From the NCBI GenBank assembly GCA_039808365.1, contig JBDHSX010000003.1, positions 28,338-92,337 of the forward strand: a DNA stretch of 64,000 nt, written 5' to 3'. Position numbers and translations under genes: made by a program. This DNA comes from 62-47 sp039808365. GTDB lineage: Bacteria; Pseudomonadota; Alphaproteobacteria; Rhizobiales; Xanthobacteraceae. Below the pieces are notes generated by a model. It was not told the DNA's origin. It saw only the letters and a list, made by a program, of their open reading frames with translations, and searched no databases. Shown here in pieces: positions 53,334 through 61,938 of the stretch; position 1 is the first letter of the stretch, and each line of letters starts with the position of its first letter.

Positions 53334-54149
53334 TCAAAGCTCGAACACCGCCGACACCGGGACGTGGTCGGACGGCCGCTCCCAGCCCCGCGCCTCGCGC
53401 AGAATGCCGAAATCACGCACGCTGGCACGCAGCGCCGGCGACACCCAGACGTGATCGAGCCGGCGGCCGCGATCGGCGGCGGCCCAGTCGGCGGCGCGAT
53501 AGCTCCACCACGTATAGACCTTCTCCGGCTGCGGAATCCGGTCGCGCGCGACATCGATCCAGCCGCCATGCGCCTGCACGCCGAGCAGTTTCTCGGTTTC
53601 GATCGGAGTGTGCGACACCACCTTGAGAAGCTGCTTGTGCGACCAGACGTCGTGCTCATGCGGGGCGACGTTGAGATCGCCGACCAGAATGTGCCGCGCG
53701 TCGCCCGCGCCATGCAGCGGCGCGCAGTCGCGCATTTCGTCGAGGAATTTCAGCTTGTGGTCGAACTTCGGATTGAGCGCGACATCGGGAATGTCGCCCC
53801 CGGCCGGCACATAGAAATTGTGCAGCACCACCGGCGCCTTGAGATCGGCCTTGGCGCCGAACGCGACGGAAATGTGCCGCGAGTCGGGCTTGTCGCAGAA
53901 GGCGCGGATGTCGGTCGATTCGAACGGCAGCTTCGAGACGATGGCGACGCCGTGATAGCCCTTCTGGCCGTTGAGGGCGACATGCTCATAGCCAAGTTGC
54001 CGAAAGCGCTTCAGCGGAAAGGCGTCGTCCGGGCATTTGGTTTCCTGCAAGCACAGCACGTCCGGCCGCGCCGATTCAAGGAATCGCGCGACCAGATCGA
54101 TCCGCAACCGCACTGAATTGATGTTCCAGGTGGTGAGCTTGAGCTGCAT
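53334..54149 (-). CDS. xth: Exodeoxyribonuclease III
   Basis: A 271-residue AP endonuclease/3'-5' exonuclease of base excision repair. Conserved motifs are LTTWNINSVRLR (Asn), LCLQETKCPD (metal-binding Glu), GYHGVAIVSK, VGDLNVAPHEHD and the C-terminal SDHVPV with catalytic His. ATG 54149 (MQLKLTTWN) starts the fold; the upstream frame extension runs through a repeat element and has no support. Confidence 0.95.
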   Translation of the reverse strand: MQLKLTTWNINSVRLRIDLVARFLESARPDVLCLQETKCPDDAFPLKRFRQLGYEHVALNGQKGYHGVAIVSKLPFESTDIRAFCDKPDSRHISVAFGAKADLKAPVVLHNFYVPAGGDIPDVALNPKFDHKLKFLDEMRDCAPLHGAGDARHILVGDLNVAPHEHDVWSHKQLLKVVSHTPIETEKLLGVQAHGGWIDVARDRIPQPEKVYTWWSYRAADWAAADRGRRLDHVWVSPALRASVRDFGILREARGWERPSDHVPVSAVFEL

Positions 54150-54224
54150 GGATTGGCAAAAACCTCGTGATCCTGAGCATCTGACCGGATATTCGTTTTT
54201 TGGACAGATGCGCAATACGAAAAC

Positions 54225-54323
54225 CGTCATACTCCGCGCAAGCGGAGTATCCAGTATTTCGTGCTGGATCAAATTTCCCACGCACGCGGCTTGCCGGATC
54301 GTCCGCCTTCGCGGACGATGACA
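54225..54323. repeat. Palindromic intergenic repeat, family B copy 3
   Basis: CGTCATACTCCGCG..CGCGGAGTATCCAG on the left and GGATCGTCCGCC..GCGGACGATGAC on the right, with unrelated filler in between. It lies between xth and lolA. Confidence 0.75.
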
Positions 54324-54366
54324 CCTTATTTATTTCCGGGTTGGGCTTTGAGATACGTCCCGCGCG

Positions 54367-55113
54367 CTACTGGTTCGGCGTGGCGTAATTGGTGAAGTCG
54401 ATCTTGAACATCGACGGATCGGGCCTCTGGGTGGTGTCGAGATTGTAGACCGCCACCGTGGTGTCGTAGCCCTGCGGATCGGTGATGGTCCACTGCTTGA
54501 GCTGGTTGTCCTTGACGCCGAACATCAGCATCAGCCGGCTGGTGCCGACCAGCGGATTCTGCTCCTCCAGGGTGATGCTGATGTAAAGGTCGTCGCTGGT
54601 CACGCTGACGACCTTGGTGTCCTGCATCAGGTCGATGCGGTTCGACAGCAGAAAGCGCAGCGGCGTCTGCGACAACGGATAGGCGTCCTGCGTCGCCAGC
54701 TTGCGGTCGCGCACCACCACCGACTGGCCGTCGGCGACGATCGAGATATTGCTCGGCGTATCGTATTCGAAGCGAATCCGGCCCGGCTTCTGCATGTAGA
54801 AATCGCCGGTGGTGCGGCTGCCGTCCGGCCCGACCTGCACGAACTGCCCGACCAGGGTTTGCAGCGACGACAGATAGGCGCTGACCTTGGCGGCCTCGGC
54901 GCGCTGTTTGGCGTCGAAATTGATGAACAGCCCGCCGGGGGCGCGTTTGCGCGGATCGGGAATGATCGGATTGGGCGGCGCGGTCTGCGCCGGCGCGGCG
55001 TTGGCCCGTGGCGACGGCTTGGCGGCGGGCGCGGCCTGCGCCGCCATCGGCGCGACCAACCCCGCCAGCGCGGCCGCGACCACCAGGCGTCCGAGGCGGG
55101 CGCGCCCCGTCAT
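54367..55113 (-). CDS. lolA: Outer-membrane lipoprotein carrier LolA-like protein
   Basis: A 248-residue periplasmic protein; lipoproteins released by LolCDE are carried by such proteins to the outer membrane. A signal peptide covers about residues 1-25 (LVVAAALAGLVAPMAAQAAP), then a Pro/Ala-rich linker, then the LolA fold (YLSSLQTLVGQFVQ, GRIRFEYDTPSNISIVADG, YPLSQTPLRFLL). Situated downstream of ftsK with a 144-bp gap, a common alphaproteobacterial order. ATG 55113 is chosen; an upstream frame extension is not credible. Confidence 0.9.
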   Translation of the reverse strand: MTGRARLGRLVVAAALAGLVAPMAAQAAPAAKPSPRANAAPAQTAPPNPIIPDPRKRAPGGLFINFDAKQRAEAAKVSAYLSSLQTLVGQFVQVGPDGSRTTGDFYMQKPGRIRFEYDTPSNISIVADGQSVVVRDRKLATQDAYPLSQTPLRFLLSNRIDLMQDTKVVSVTSDDLYISITLEEQNPLVGTSRLMLMFGVKDNQLKQWTITDPQGYDTTVAVYNLDTTQRPDPSMFKIDFTNYATPNQ

Positions 55114-55257
55114 GACAGCGGTTTCGATCACGCCTTGGATGAGCCTTCTCGGATGTTTGTGCAATGTCTCGTCCTGATGGGGCGGTGTGGAGACCGGGCT
55201 AATGGAACGCTGTGGCGATTTCGCGACTCGGCCGCGAGATCCCGAAATGAGCAAGGT

Positions 55258-57756
55258 TCAGAAAGGACTTTCCTCCTCCTGATCGACCAGGATTTCACGT
55301 TTGCCGGCGTGGTTGGCGGGGCCGACGATGCCTTCCAGTTCCATCCGCTCCATCAGCGAGGCGGCGCGGTTGTAGCCGATCTGCAAGCGGCGCTGGATAT
55401 AGCTGGTGGACGCCTTGCGGTCGCGCTTGACCACCGCCACCGCCTGCGCGAACAGGTCGCCGCCGCCGTCCCCACCCATGCCGGTCGAATCGAACACCGC
55501 GCCGTCCTCGCCCTCGACGGGCTCTTCCGCGGTGACCGCTTCGAGATATTCCGGCTGCCCCTGGGTCTTGAGGTGGCGCACCACCTTCTCGACCTCCTCG
55601 TCCGACACGAATGGCCCGTGGACGCGGGAGACGCGGCCGCCGCCGGCCATGTAGAGCATGTCGCCCTGGCCGAGCAGTTGCTCCGCGCCCATTTCGCCCA
55701 AAATGGTGCGAGAGTCGATTTTCGAGGTGACCTGAAACGAGATGCGGGTCGGGAAATTGGCCTTGATGGTGCCGGTGATGACGTCGACCGAGGGCCGCTG
55801 CGTGGCGAGGATGACATGCAGACCGGCGGCGCGCGCCATCTGCGCCAGCCGCTGCACCGCGCCCTCGATGTCCTTGCCGGCGACCATCATCAGGTCGGCC
55901 ATTTCATCCACAATGATGACGATGTAGGGCAGCGGTTCGAGTTCGAGCCGTTCTTCCTCGTAGATCGCCGTGCCGGTTTCCTTGTCGAAGCCGGTGTGCA
56001 CGGTGCGGGTCAGCTCCTCGCCCTTGGCCCGCGCCTCCGCCAGCCGGGCGTTGAAGCCGTCGATGTTGCGCACGCCGAGCTTGGCCATCTTCTTGTAGCG
56101 CTCCTCCATCTCGCGCACCGCCCATTTCAGCGCGACGACGGCCTTCTTCGGATCGGTGACCACCGGCGTCAGCAGATGCGGGATGCCGTCATAGACGGAG
56201 AGTTCGAGCATCTTCGGATCGACCATGATGAGACGGCACTGATCCGGCCGCAGCCGGTACACCAGCGACAGGATCATGGTGTTGATCGCCACCGACTTGC
56301 CGGAGCCGGTGGTGCCGGCGATCAGCATGTGCGGGGTGCGCGCCAGATCGATGATGATGGATTCGCCGCCGATGTTCTTGCCGAGGCACAGCGGCAGTTT
56401 TGCGGTGGATTCGGCGGCCTCCTTGGCCACCAAAAGCTCGCGCAAATAGACCTTCTCGCGCTTGATGTTGGGCAGTTCGATGCCGATGGCGTTGCGGCCG
56501 GGCACCACCGCGACGCGCGCCGACAGCGCGCTCATCGAGCGCGCGATGTCGTCGGCCAGGCCGATGACGCGCGACGACTTGATGCCGGGCGCGGGCTCCA
56601 GTTCGTACAGCGTCACCACCGGGCCGGGGCTTGCCTTGACGATCTCGCCGCGCACGCCGAAATCCTGCAACACGCCTTCCAGCGCCCGCGAATTGGTGTC
56701 CAGTTCGGTCTTGCTGAGCGAGACGCGATCCGACGCCTTCGGCGCGGCCAGCACGTTGACCGACGGCAGTTCGAATTCGCTCTGCGCCTTGCGCGCCGGC
56801 GGGCGCGGCGCGGGTTTTTTTCGCGGCGCGCGGGCGACCGGCGCTTCATCTTCCTCGATGTCTTCTTCCGCTTCGGCGTCGTCGTCCTCGTCGTCCTCAT
56901 GCATGTCGCTCGTTGCGTCACGGGGCGCGATCGAGGGACTGGCGCGGCGGCCGTCGAGGGTGGGCTCGTGCCGCTCGAAGCGCGCGGCCGGCGTCGCCGC
57001 GCCGCTCGAAACGAGCGAACGATAGGCCCCGGCCATCAGGCGGCCGAGCCGCGCCTTGGCGCTCATCAGCGCGTGGACCACGAGGCCGAGCATTGCGGCG
57101 CGCCGGTCGTTTTCAGCCTCGTCGTCGTCGCTGAGCGGGGTGTCGTCGTCGTCCTCGCGCGAGGCCGCCTCCCCGGTGTCGCGCGCGCCAAAACCGGTCG
57201 CAAATACGAAGGCCGCGATCGCCGCGGCGAGATAGATCGCGCCGAACAGCAGCGAATAGACGAAACCGAGCGGCCCCAGCAGCAGCGCCGGCGCGCGCAC
57301 CAGCCCGTCGCCGACCACGCCGCCGAGCCCGGTCGGCAGCGGCCACGCCGCGTTATGCGGCAAGCAGCTCGCGAAACCGGCGGCGAACGCCGTGCTCAGC
57401 ACCCAGCAGCCGAGCCGCAGCGCCGGGCGGTCGAACGGCCGCCGCGTCAGCATGCGCCAGCCCCATGCCGCCACCGGCAGCAACAGCATGACGGCCCCGA
57501 GCCCGAGGATCTGCATCAGGAGGTCGGCGCCGATCGCGCCGGGATAGCCCATGACGTTGCGGATCGGCCGCGAGGTGGCGTGGCTGAGCGAGGGGTCCTG
57601 CACCGACCAGGTGATCAGCGCCGCCGCCGCCGCCGCCGAAAGCGCGATCAGGCCGAGCCCCGTCAGCGCGCGCAACTGCCGCAGCAGCATGTCGCGGATC
57701 GAGGCGGGCAGGTGCCCGACCAGGGGAATCACACGTTCCATCGCCGGCATACTCAT
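55258..57756 (-). CDS. ftsK: DNA translocase FtsK
   Basis: An 832-residue septal DNA pump that clears the chromosome from the division plane and helps XerCD resolve dimers. The N-terminal part has four or more membrane helices to about residue 200, then an acidic/basic linker (EDDEDDDAEAEEDIEEDE). The motor domain has Walker A GTTGSGKS at about 478-485 and Walker B VIIVDEMADLMM; the C-terminal gamma winged helix (STSYIQRRLQIGYNRAASLM) reads the orienting KOPS. It starts 12 bp after the aminotransferase stop. Confidence 0.97.
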   Translation of the reverse strand: MSMPAMERVIPLVGHLPASIRDMLLRQLRALTGLGLIALSAAAAAALITWSVQDPSLSHATSRPIRNVMGYPGAIGADLLMQILGLGAVMLLLPVAAWGWRMLTRRPFDRPALRLGCWVLSTAFAAGFASCLPHNAAWPLPTGLGGVVGDGLVRAPALLLGPLGFVYSLLFGAIYLAAAIAAFVFATGFGARDTGEAASREDDDDTPLSDDDEAENDRRAAMLGLVVHALMSAKARLGRLMAGAYRSLVSSGAATPAARFERHEPTLDGRRASPSIAPRDATSDMHEDDEDDDAEAEEDIEEDEAPVARAPRKKPAPRPPARKAQSEFELPSVNVLAAPKASDRVSLSKTELDTNSRALEGVLQDFGVRGEIVKASPGPVVTLYELEPAPGIKSSRVIGLADDIARSMSALSARVAVVPGRNAIGIELPNIKREKVYLRELLVAKEAAESTAKLPLCLGKNIGGESIIIDLARTPHMLIAGTTGSGKSVAINTMILSLVYRLRPDQCRLIMVDPKMLELSVYDGIPHLLTPVVTDPKKAVVALKWAVREMEERYKKMAKLGVRNIDGFNARLAEARAKGEELTRTVHTGFDKETGTAIYEEERLELEPLPYIVIIVDEMADLMMVAGKDIEGAVQRLAQMARAAGLHVILATQRPSVDVITGTIKANFPTRISFQVTSKIDSRTILGEMGAEQLLGQGDMLYMAGGGRVSRVHGPFVSDEEVEKVVRHLKTQGQPEYLEAVTAEEPVEGEDGAVFDSTGMGGDGGGDLFAQAVAVVKRDRKASTSYIQRRLQIGYNRAASLMERMELEGIVGPANHAGKREILVDQEEESPF

Positions 57757-57768
57757 GCGCCCCCGCGC

Positions 57769-58983
57769 TTAATCCAAAACCTTGACCAGCCGGTGCAGCG
57801 CCTCGGCGGCCGTCTCGCTGTCCTGCACCATCGCCACCCGGATGTAGCCCGCGCCGGGATTTGAGCCGTCGGCCTGCGGGCGGGCGAGATAGCTGCCCGG
57901 GATCACCCGCACGCCGCCCTCCCGAAACAGCTTCACCGTCGCCGCCTCGTCGCCGCCGTAAGCGGACACGTCGAGCCACAGGCAGAAGCCGCCGGCCGGC
58001 CGGCTGTAGCCATAGCGGTGGCCGAGAATCTGATCCGCGAGATCGAACTTCAGCCGGTACAGCCGCCGGTTCTCCTCGACATGGACCTCGTCGTTGTAGG
58101 CGGCGACCGCGACGTGCTGCAGCGGCACCGGCACCTGGGGCGCGGCGACGTTGCGCAGTTCATGGAACGCGGCGAGGAATTTGGGGTCGCCGGCGGCGAA
58201 ACCGACCCGCATGCCCGGCAGGTTCGAGCGCTTCGACAGCGACTGGAACACCACGACATTGGCGAAGTCCGGCCCCGCCGCCTCCAGCATGCTGCCCGGC
58301 GCCGTCCGGGTGTAGATTTCCGAATAGCACTCGTCCGCCAGGATCATAAAACCGTGCCGCCGGGCCAGGCCGACCAGACGGTCGCAATAGGCCCGCGAGG
58401 CCACCGAGCCCTGCGGGTTGGCCGGCGAGGCCAGATAGATCGCGACGGTGCGATCCAGCGTCGCCGCATCCAGCGCGTCGAGATCGGGCAGAAAACCGTT
58501 GTCGCGGGTGGCCGGCAGGAAAATCGGCTCGCAGCCCGCCGCCATCGCGCCCGCGGCATAGGCCGGATAGAACGGATTCGGCAGCAGGATCGCGGGCGTG
58601 CCTTGCCGTGGCCCGACGAAGCGCGCGGCGGTGATGGCGGCGAAGAACAGCCCCTCGCGGCTGCCGTTCAGCACCAGTACCTCGGTTTCCGGATCGACCG
58701 GATGGGCGAGACCATAGCGCCGGTCGAGCCAGCCCGCCGCCGCCGCGCGGAACGGTAAAATCCCCTTGGCAATGGGGTAGCGGCCGAACTCATTGATATG
58801 CTGCGATAAAACCGGCCCGACGAAGGACGGGACGGGATGTTGCGGCTCGCCCAGCGACATCGCGATCAGCGGCTTGCCGGGCTGATGGGGCGCCAGCAAC
58901 TCGGCCAGCCGCGCGAACGGCGAGCGTTGCCCGCCGGGAGCGGAAGCCGAGTGCGCCGCAGCGGATGTCGCGGAGATTGCCAT
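57769..58983 (-). CDS. Class I/II aminotransferase (DapC-like)
   Basis: A 404-residue fold-type I PLP enzyme. The Schiff-base Lys is in FQSLSKRSNLPGMRVGF, the PLP-binding Asp/Tyr in MILADECYSEIY, and the substrate-binding Arg near the C-terminus in GAGYIRVAM. The sequence resembles N-succinyl-LL-diaminopimelate aminotransferase candidates, but aspartate-type specificity cannot be excluded. Start 58983 (MAISATS) is preferred over 59049 (adds 22 residues). It heads the operon with ftsK behind a CtrA-like site. Confidence 0.85.
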   Translation of the reverse strand: MAISATSAAAHSASAPGGQRSPFARLAELLAPHQPGKPLIAMSLGEPQHPVPSFVGPVLSQHINEFGRYPIAKGILPFRAAAAGWLDRRYGLAHPVDPETEVLVLNGSREGLFFAAITAARFVGPRQGTPAILLPNPFYPAYAAGAMAAGCEPIFLPATRDNGFLPDLDALDAATLDRTVAIYLASPANPQGSVASRAYCDRLVGLARRHGFMILADECYSEIYTRTAPGSMLEAAGPDFANVVVFQSLSKRSNLPGMRVGFAAGDPKFLAAFHELRNVAAPQVPVPLQHVAVAAYNDEVHVEENRRLYRLKFDLADQILGHRYGYSRPAGGFCLWLDVSAYGGDEAATVKLFREGGVRVIPGSYLARPQADGSNPGAGYIRVAMVQDSETAAEALHRLVKVLD

Positions 58984-59062
58984 GGGAAACGCCAGCACTT
59001 TCTCGAAACCCGGCCGCGAGGCGGCCCGGACGAAACGGATGCCTAACATAGGGACGTCGAGG

Positions 59063-59081
59063 TTAAGGCGTGATTAACCAT
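59063..59081. promoter_or_regulatory. CtrA binding site
   Basis: TTAAGGCGTGATTAACCAT: a full TTAA-N7-TTAA site whose right half extends to TTAACCAT, the half-site 8-mer. It is in the divergent region between the aminotransferase-ftsK operon and vapB, 80 bp before the preferred aminotransferase start. Confidence 0.6.
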
Positions 59082-59107
59082 CGGCATTCAACTGGACTTC
59101 CGGCGAG

Positions 59108-59136
59108 GTATTACCATATCTTTGAAAAGTATTACC
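59108..59136 (+). promoter_or_regulatory. Direct repeats before the antitoxin gene
   Basis: GTATTACC occurs at 59108-59115 and again at 59129-59136, 21 bp apart (two helical turns), just before the ribosome-binding site of the antitoxin gene. Fits binding of the antitoxin/toxin complex for autoregulation. Confidence 0.5.
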
Positions 59137-59148
59137 TTGGAGGCAGCA

Positions 59149-59379
59149 ATGGCCACCACCGTCACGCAAAAGGGCCAGGTGACGATCCCCAAGCCGATCC
59201 GCGACCATCTCGGCATCAAGCCGGGCAGCAAGGTCGAATTCCGCCGCGCCGCCGATGGCAGCGTGGTGATCGCGCGCGTCGGCAACCAGCCGGCTGAAGG
59301 ACGGTTCGACGCACTTGTCGGCATCCTCGGTCCGGGCCCCTCCACTGACGAGATCATGGAGTGGACGCGCGGCGAATAA
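59149..59379 (+). CDS. vapB: AbrB/MazE-type antitoxin (VapB)
   Basis: A 76-residue swapped-hairpin AbrB-fold protein (TVTQKGQVTIPKPIRDHLGIKPGS) with a C-terminal tail that would wrap the toxin (STDEIMEWTRGE). ATG 59149 has GGAGG as ribosome-binding site; an in-frame TTG at 59122 is unlikely. It ends 5 bp before vapC. It should neutralise the toxin and repress its own promoter through repeated GTATTACC sites. Confidence 0.87.
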   Translation: MATTVTQKGQVTIPKPIRDHLGIKPGSKVEFRRAADGSVVIARVGNQPAEGRFDALVGILGPGPSTDEIMEWTRGE

Positions 59380-59384
59380 CCTCA

Positions 59385-59792
59385 ATGACTCTCATCGACT
59401 CGAATGTGTTGCTCGATGTCTTCGGTCGCGATCCGAATTGGTGGCGCTGGTCTCTTGCAAAACTGAAAGAAGCCGCGCGCCAAGGGCCGCTCTACATTAA
59501 CGATATCATTTACGCTGAAACGTCGATCCGCTTTCCCGACGCTGCAATGTTCGATGCCGCACTGGATGAGATCAATGTGGTCCTCATCACCGTCCCGCGC
59601 ATGGTGCCATTTCTGGCGGGCAAAGCCTTCGCCCGCTACCGCGAGGCTGGAGGTGCACGCATCAGCATCCTGCCGGATTTCTTCATCGGTGCCCACGCGG
59701 AGGTCGCGCGGCTGCCGTTGTTGACCCGCGACGCGCGGCGCTACCGCAGCTATTTTCCCGATGTGACGCTGATCGCGCCGGATACGATCTGA
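59385..59792 (+). CDS. vapC: PIN-domain toxin (VapC)
   Basis: A 135-residue PIN-domain ribonuclease. The acidic active site is Asp5 (TLIDSNVLLD), Glu in IIYAETSIRF, Asp in ILPDFFIGAHA and Asp in LTRDARRY. VapC proteins cleave tRNA or rRNA when released from VapB. Length is normal. It starts 5 bp after vapB at ATG 59385, with a weak ribosome-binding site. Confidence 0.9.
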   Translation: MTLIDSNVLLDVFGRDPNWWRWSLAKLKEAARQGPLYINDIIYAETSIRFPDAAMFDAALDEINVVLITVPRMVPFLAGKAFARYREAGGARISILPDFFIGAHAEVARLPLLTRDARRYRSYFPDVTLIAPDTI

Positions 59793-59805
59793 CACCGATC
59801 CATCC

Positions 59806-59946
59806 CGTCATTGCGCGGAGCGAGAGCTGCGAAGCAATCCCCCTCCCTTATCCCTCTCCCGCTCGCGGGGGAGGGTGGGGTGGGATTGCTTCGCGGAGCC
59901 CGGGCTCGGACGGCGCCAAGCACCGATTCGAGTGCGCGCGATGACG
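59806..59946. repeat. Family A repeat copy 4 with a nested GC-rich palindrome
   Basis: The outer ends CGTCATTGCGCGGAGCGA..GCGCGCGATGACG match family A. The middle holds a second palindrome, CCCTCTCCCGC / GCGGGGGAGGG, a type seen as an independent repeat in related genomes, so one element appears to have inserted into another. It fills the convergent vapC-amtB gap and may terminate both. Confidence 0.75.
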
Positions 59947-59956
59947 ACGACCCGCC

Positions 59957-61288
59957 TTACATATTGTAGGCGCGCTCGCCGTGATCGGTGATGTCGAGAC
60001 CCTCGCGTTCGGCGTCGGTGGCGGGACGCAGGCCGATGGTGAGATCGATCCCCTTGAAGATGATCGCCGAGATCACGCCGCACCAGACGACGGCGACCAC
60101 CACCGCCACGACCTGGTTCCAGACCTGGGTCGCCATATCGTAGTTCTCGACCCCGACGCCGCCCAGCGACGTGCTGACGAACACGCCGGTGCCGATCGAG
60201 CCGACGATGCCGGCGACGCCGTGGACCCCGAACACGTCGGCGGTGTCGTCATAGCCGAAGATGTTCTTCACCGTGGTGCAGAAGAAGAACGACACCGCGC
60301 CGCCGACGAGGCCGAGCACGATGCCGCCGAGCGGGCCGACCAGACCCGCCGCCGGCGTGATCGCCACCAGACCGGCGATGACCCCGGACACGGTGCCGAG
60401 CAGCGACGCCTTGCCCTTGTCGAGCCACTCCACGACCATCCACGACAGCGCCGCGGCGGCGGTGGCGAGCAAGGTGTTGACCAGCGCCAGCGCGGCGACG
60501 TCGTTGGCGGCGAGCGCCGAACCGGCGTTGAAGCCGAACCAGCCGATCCACAGCAGCGCGCCGCCGGTGAAGGTCAACGTCAGCGAATGCGGCGCCATCA
60601 GATCCTTGCCGAAGCCGATCCGCTTGCCGACGATCAGCGCGCCGACCAGGCCGGCGATGCCGGCGTTGATATGCACCACCGTGCCGCCGGCGAAGTCGAG
60701 CGCGCCGAGCTTCATCAGGTAGCCGTCGCTCTGCCACACCATGTGGGCGATCGGATAATAGACGAAGACGCCCCACAGCAGCGAGAACAGCAGCGTCGCG
60801 GCGAACCGCGTGCGCTCCGCGAAGGCGCCCAGCGCCAGCGCCGGCGTGATCGAGGCGAACGTCATCTGGAAGGCGAAGAACACGTATTCGGGAATGGTGC
60901 CGCCGCTGTTGACGGTGTCCTTGGCGACGCCGGCGAGAAACGCCTTGGAGAAGCCGCCGATCAGCGGCGAGCCCTCGGTGAAGACGAGGCTGTAACCCAC
61001 CACCACCCACATCAGCATCGACAGACAGGCCACCGCCAGCACCTGGGTCAGCATGGAAAGCATGTTCTTGGCGCGCACCAGACCGCCGTAGAACAGCGCC
61101 AGCCCCGGCACGATCATCAGCAGCACCAGCAATGTCGAGGTCAGCATCCAGGCGGTGTCGCCCTTGTCGGCGACAGCGGGCGCGGCGGCGGCGGCCTGCG
61201 CCAGCGCCGTGCCCGCGAAGCCGGTGGTTGCGATAAGACCGGCGGCGGAAGCGAGAAATGCCGCGCGGGCGGAATGGGCGAACGTCAT
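59957..61288 (-). CDS. amtB: Ammonium transporter AmtB
   Basis: A 443-residue membrane channel for ammonium. A signal peptide (about residues 1-30) precedes eleven predicted helices. The twin pore His residues are in VVHINAGIAGLVGA and VFGVHGVAGIVG, and the Phe gate region lies in EYVFFAFQMTFASITPALALG. The C-terminal tail contacts GlnK. ATG 61288 has GGAG as ribosome-binding site. It follows glnK by 39 bp and shares its sigma-54 promoter. Confidence 0.97.
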   Translation of the reverse strand: MTFAHSARAAFLASAAGLIATTGFAGTALAQAAAAAPAVADKGDTAWMLTSTLLVLLMIVPGLALFYGGLVRAKNMLSMLTQVLAVACLSMLMWVVVGYSLVFTEGSPLIGGFSKAFLAGVAKDTVNSGGTIPEYVFFAFQMTFASITPALALGAFAERTRFAATLLFSLLWGVFVYYPIAHMVWQSDGYLMKLGALDFAGGTVVHINAGIAGLVGALIVGKRIGFGKDLMAPHSLTLTFTGGALLWIGWFGFNAGSALAANDVAALALVNTLLATAAAALSWMVVEWLDKGKASLLGTVSGVIAGLVAITPAAGLVGPLGGIVLGLVGGAVSFFFCTTVKNIFGYDDTADVFGVHGVAGIVGSIGTGVFVSTSLGGVGVENYDMATQVWNQVVAVVVAVVWCGVISAIIFKGIDLTIGLRPATDAEREGLDITDHGERAYNM

Positions 61289-61327
61289 GCGTCTTACTCC
61301 TGATGGGAAATGGCTGGGGGCGGGCAT

Positions 61328-61666
61328 TCAGAGGGCGTCAGCGTCGACTTCGCCGGTGCGAATGCGCACCGCGTGCTCCAGCGACGTCACGAAGATTTTT
61401 CCGTCGCCGATCTGGCCGGTCCTGGCGGCGCCGACGATGGCGCCGATCACCTGTTCGACCTGATCGCTGGCCACCGCCACCTCGATCTTCACCTTGGGCA
61501 GGAAACTCACGGCGTATTCGGCGCCGCGATAGATTTCGGTGTGGCCCTTCTGGCGGCCGTAGCCGCGCACCTCGGTCACCGTCAGTCCGTGGACGCCCAG
61601 CGAGGTCAGGGCATCCCGCACCTCGTCGAGCTTGAACGGCTTGATGATCGCCATGACAATTTTCAT
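61328..61666 (-). CDS. glnK: Nitrogen regulatory protein P-II (GlnK)
   Basis: A 112-residue PII trimer subunit that signals nitrogen and energy status. The T-loop GYGRQKGHTEIYRGAEY contains the uridylylated Tyr51, and the B-loop and C-loop (VGAARTGQIGDGKIFV) bind ATP and 2-oxoglutarate. It blocks AmtB when nitrogen is plentiful. ATG 61666 gives the standard MKIVMAIIKPFKLDEV start; the frame upstream is not coding. Confidence 0.97.
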   Translation of the reverse strand: MKIVMAIIKPFKLDEVRDALTSLGVHGLTVTEVRGYGRQKGHTEIYRGAEYAVSFLPKVKIEVAVASDQVEQVIGAIVGAARTGQIGDGKIFVTSLEHAVRIRTGEVDADAL

Positions 61667-61751
61667 TCTGTCTTTCCCCGTATTGCTCCGGCACGGACCG
61701 GCCGGCCCCACACGGCCGCGCCATCCCGCGCGTTCCGTCCCCGGCTCATCA

Positions 61752-61766
61752 TCAAGAGCCGTGCCA
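61752..61766 (-). promoter_or_regulatory. Sigma-54 promoter of glnK-amtB
   Basis: On the minus strand TGGCAC (61766-61761), five bases, then TTGA (61755-61752). The -24 element and the spacing are perfect; the -12 element has TTGA for TTGC. About 86 bp before the glnK start codon. No convincing NtrC sites were found. Confidence 0.6.
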
Positions 61767-61938
61767 GTTTGGACCGGACGGGGCAATTCGTTGGAAATGT
61801 TGATGTTTTCGCCGATGCCGAAAGTCGTCGCGGGGGCGGCGCCGCGCCGACGGCCCAATGCCTAGCCGTCGCTGCCTAGATTTTAAGCAGTCGATTCAGG
61901 GCGATGATCCTGTAAGCAAGACCGGTCGCGCCGGTCCG

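Noticed and set aside
54859..57864. A 1001-residue open frame opposite to ftsK and lolA
   Set aside because: Low-complexity Arg/Gln/His-rich shadow; both genes on the other strand are conserved and complete.
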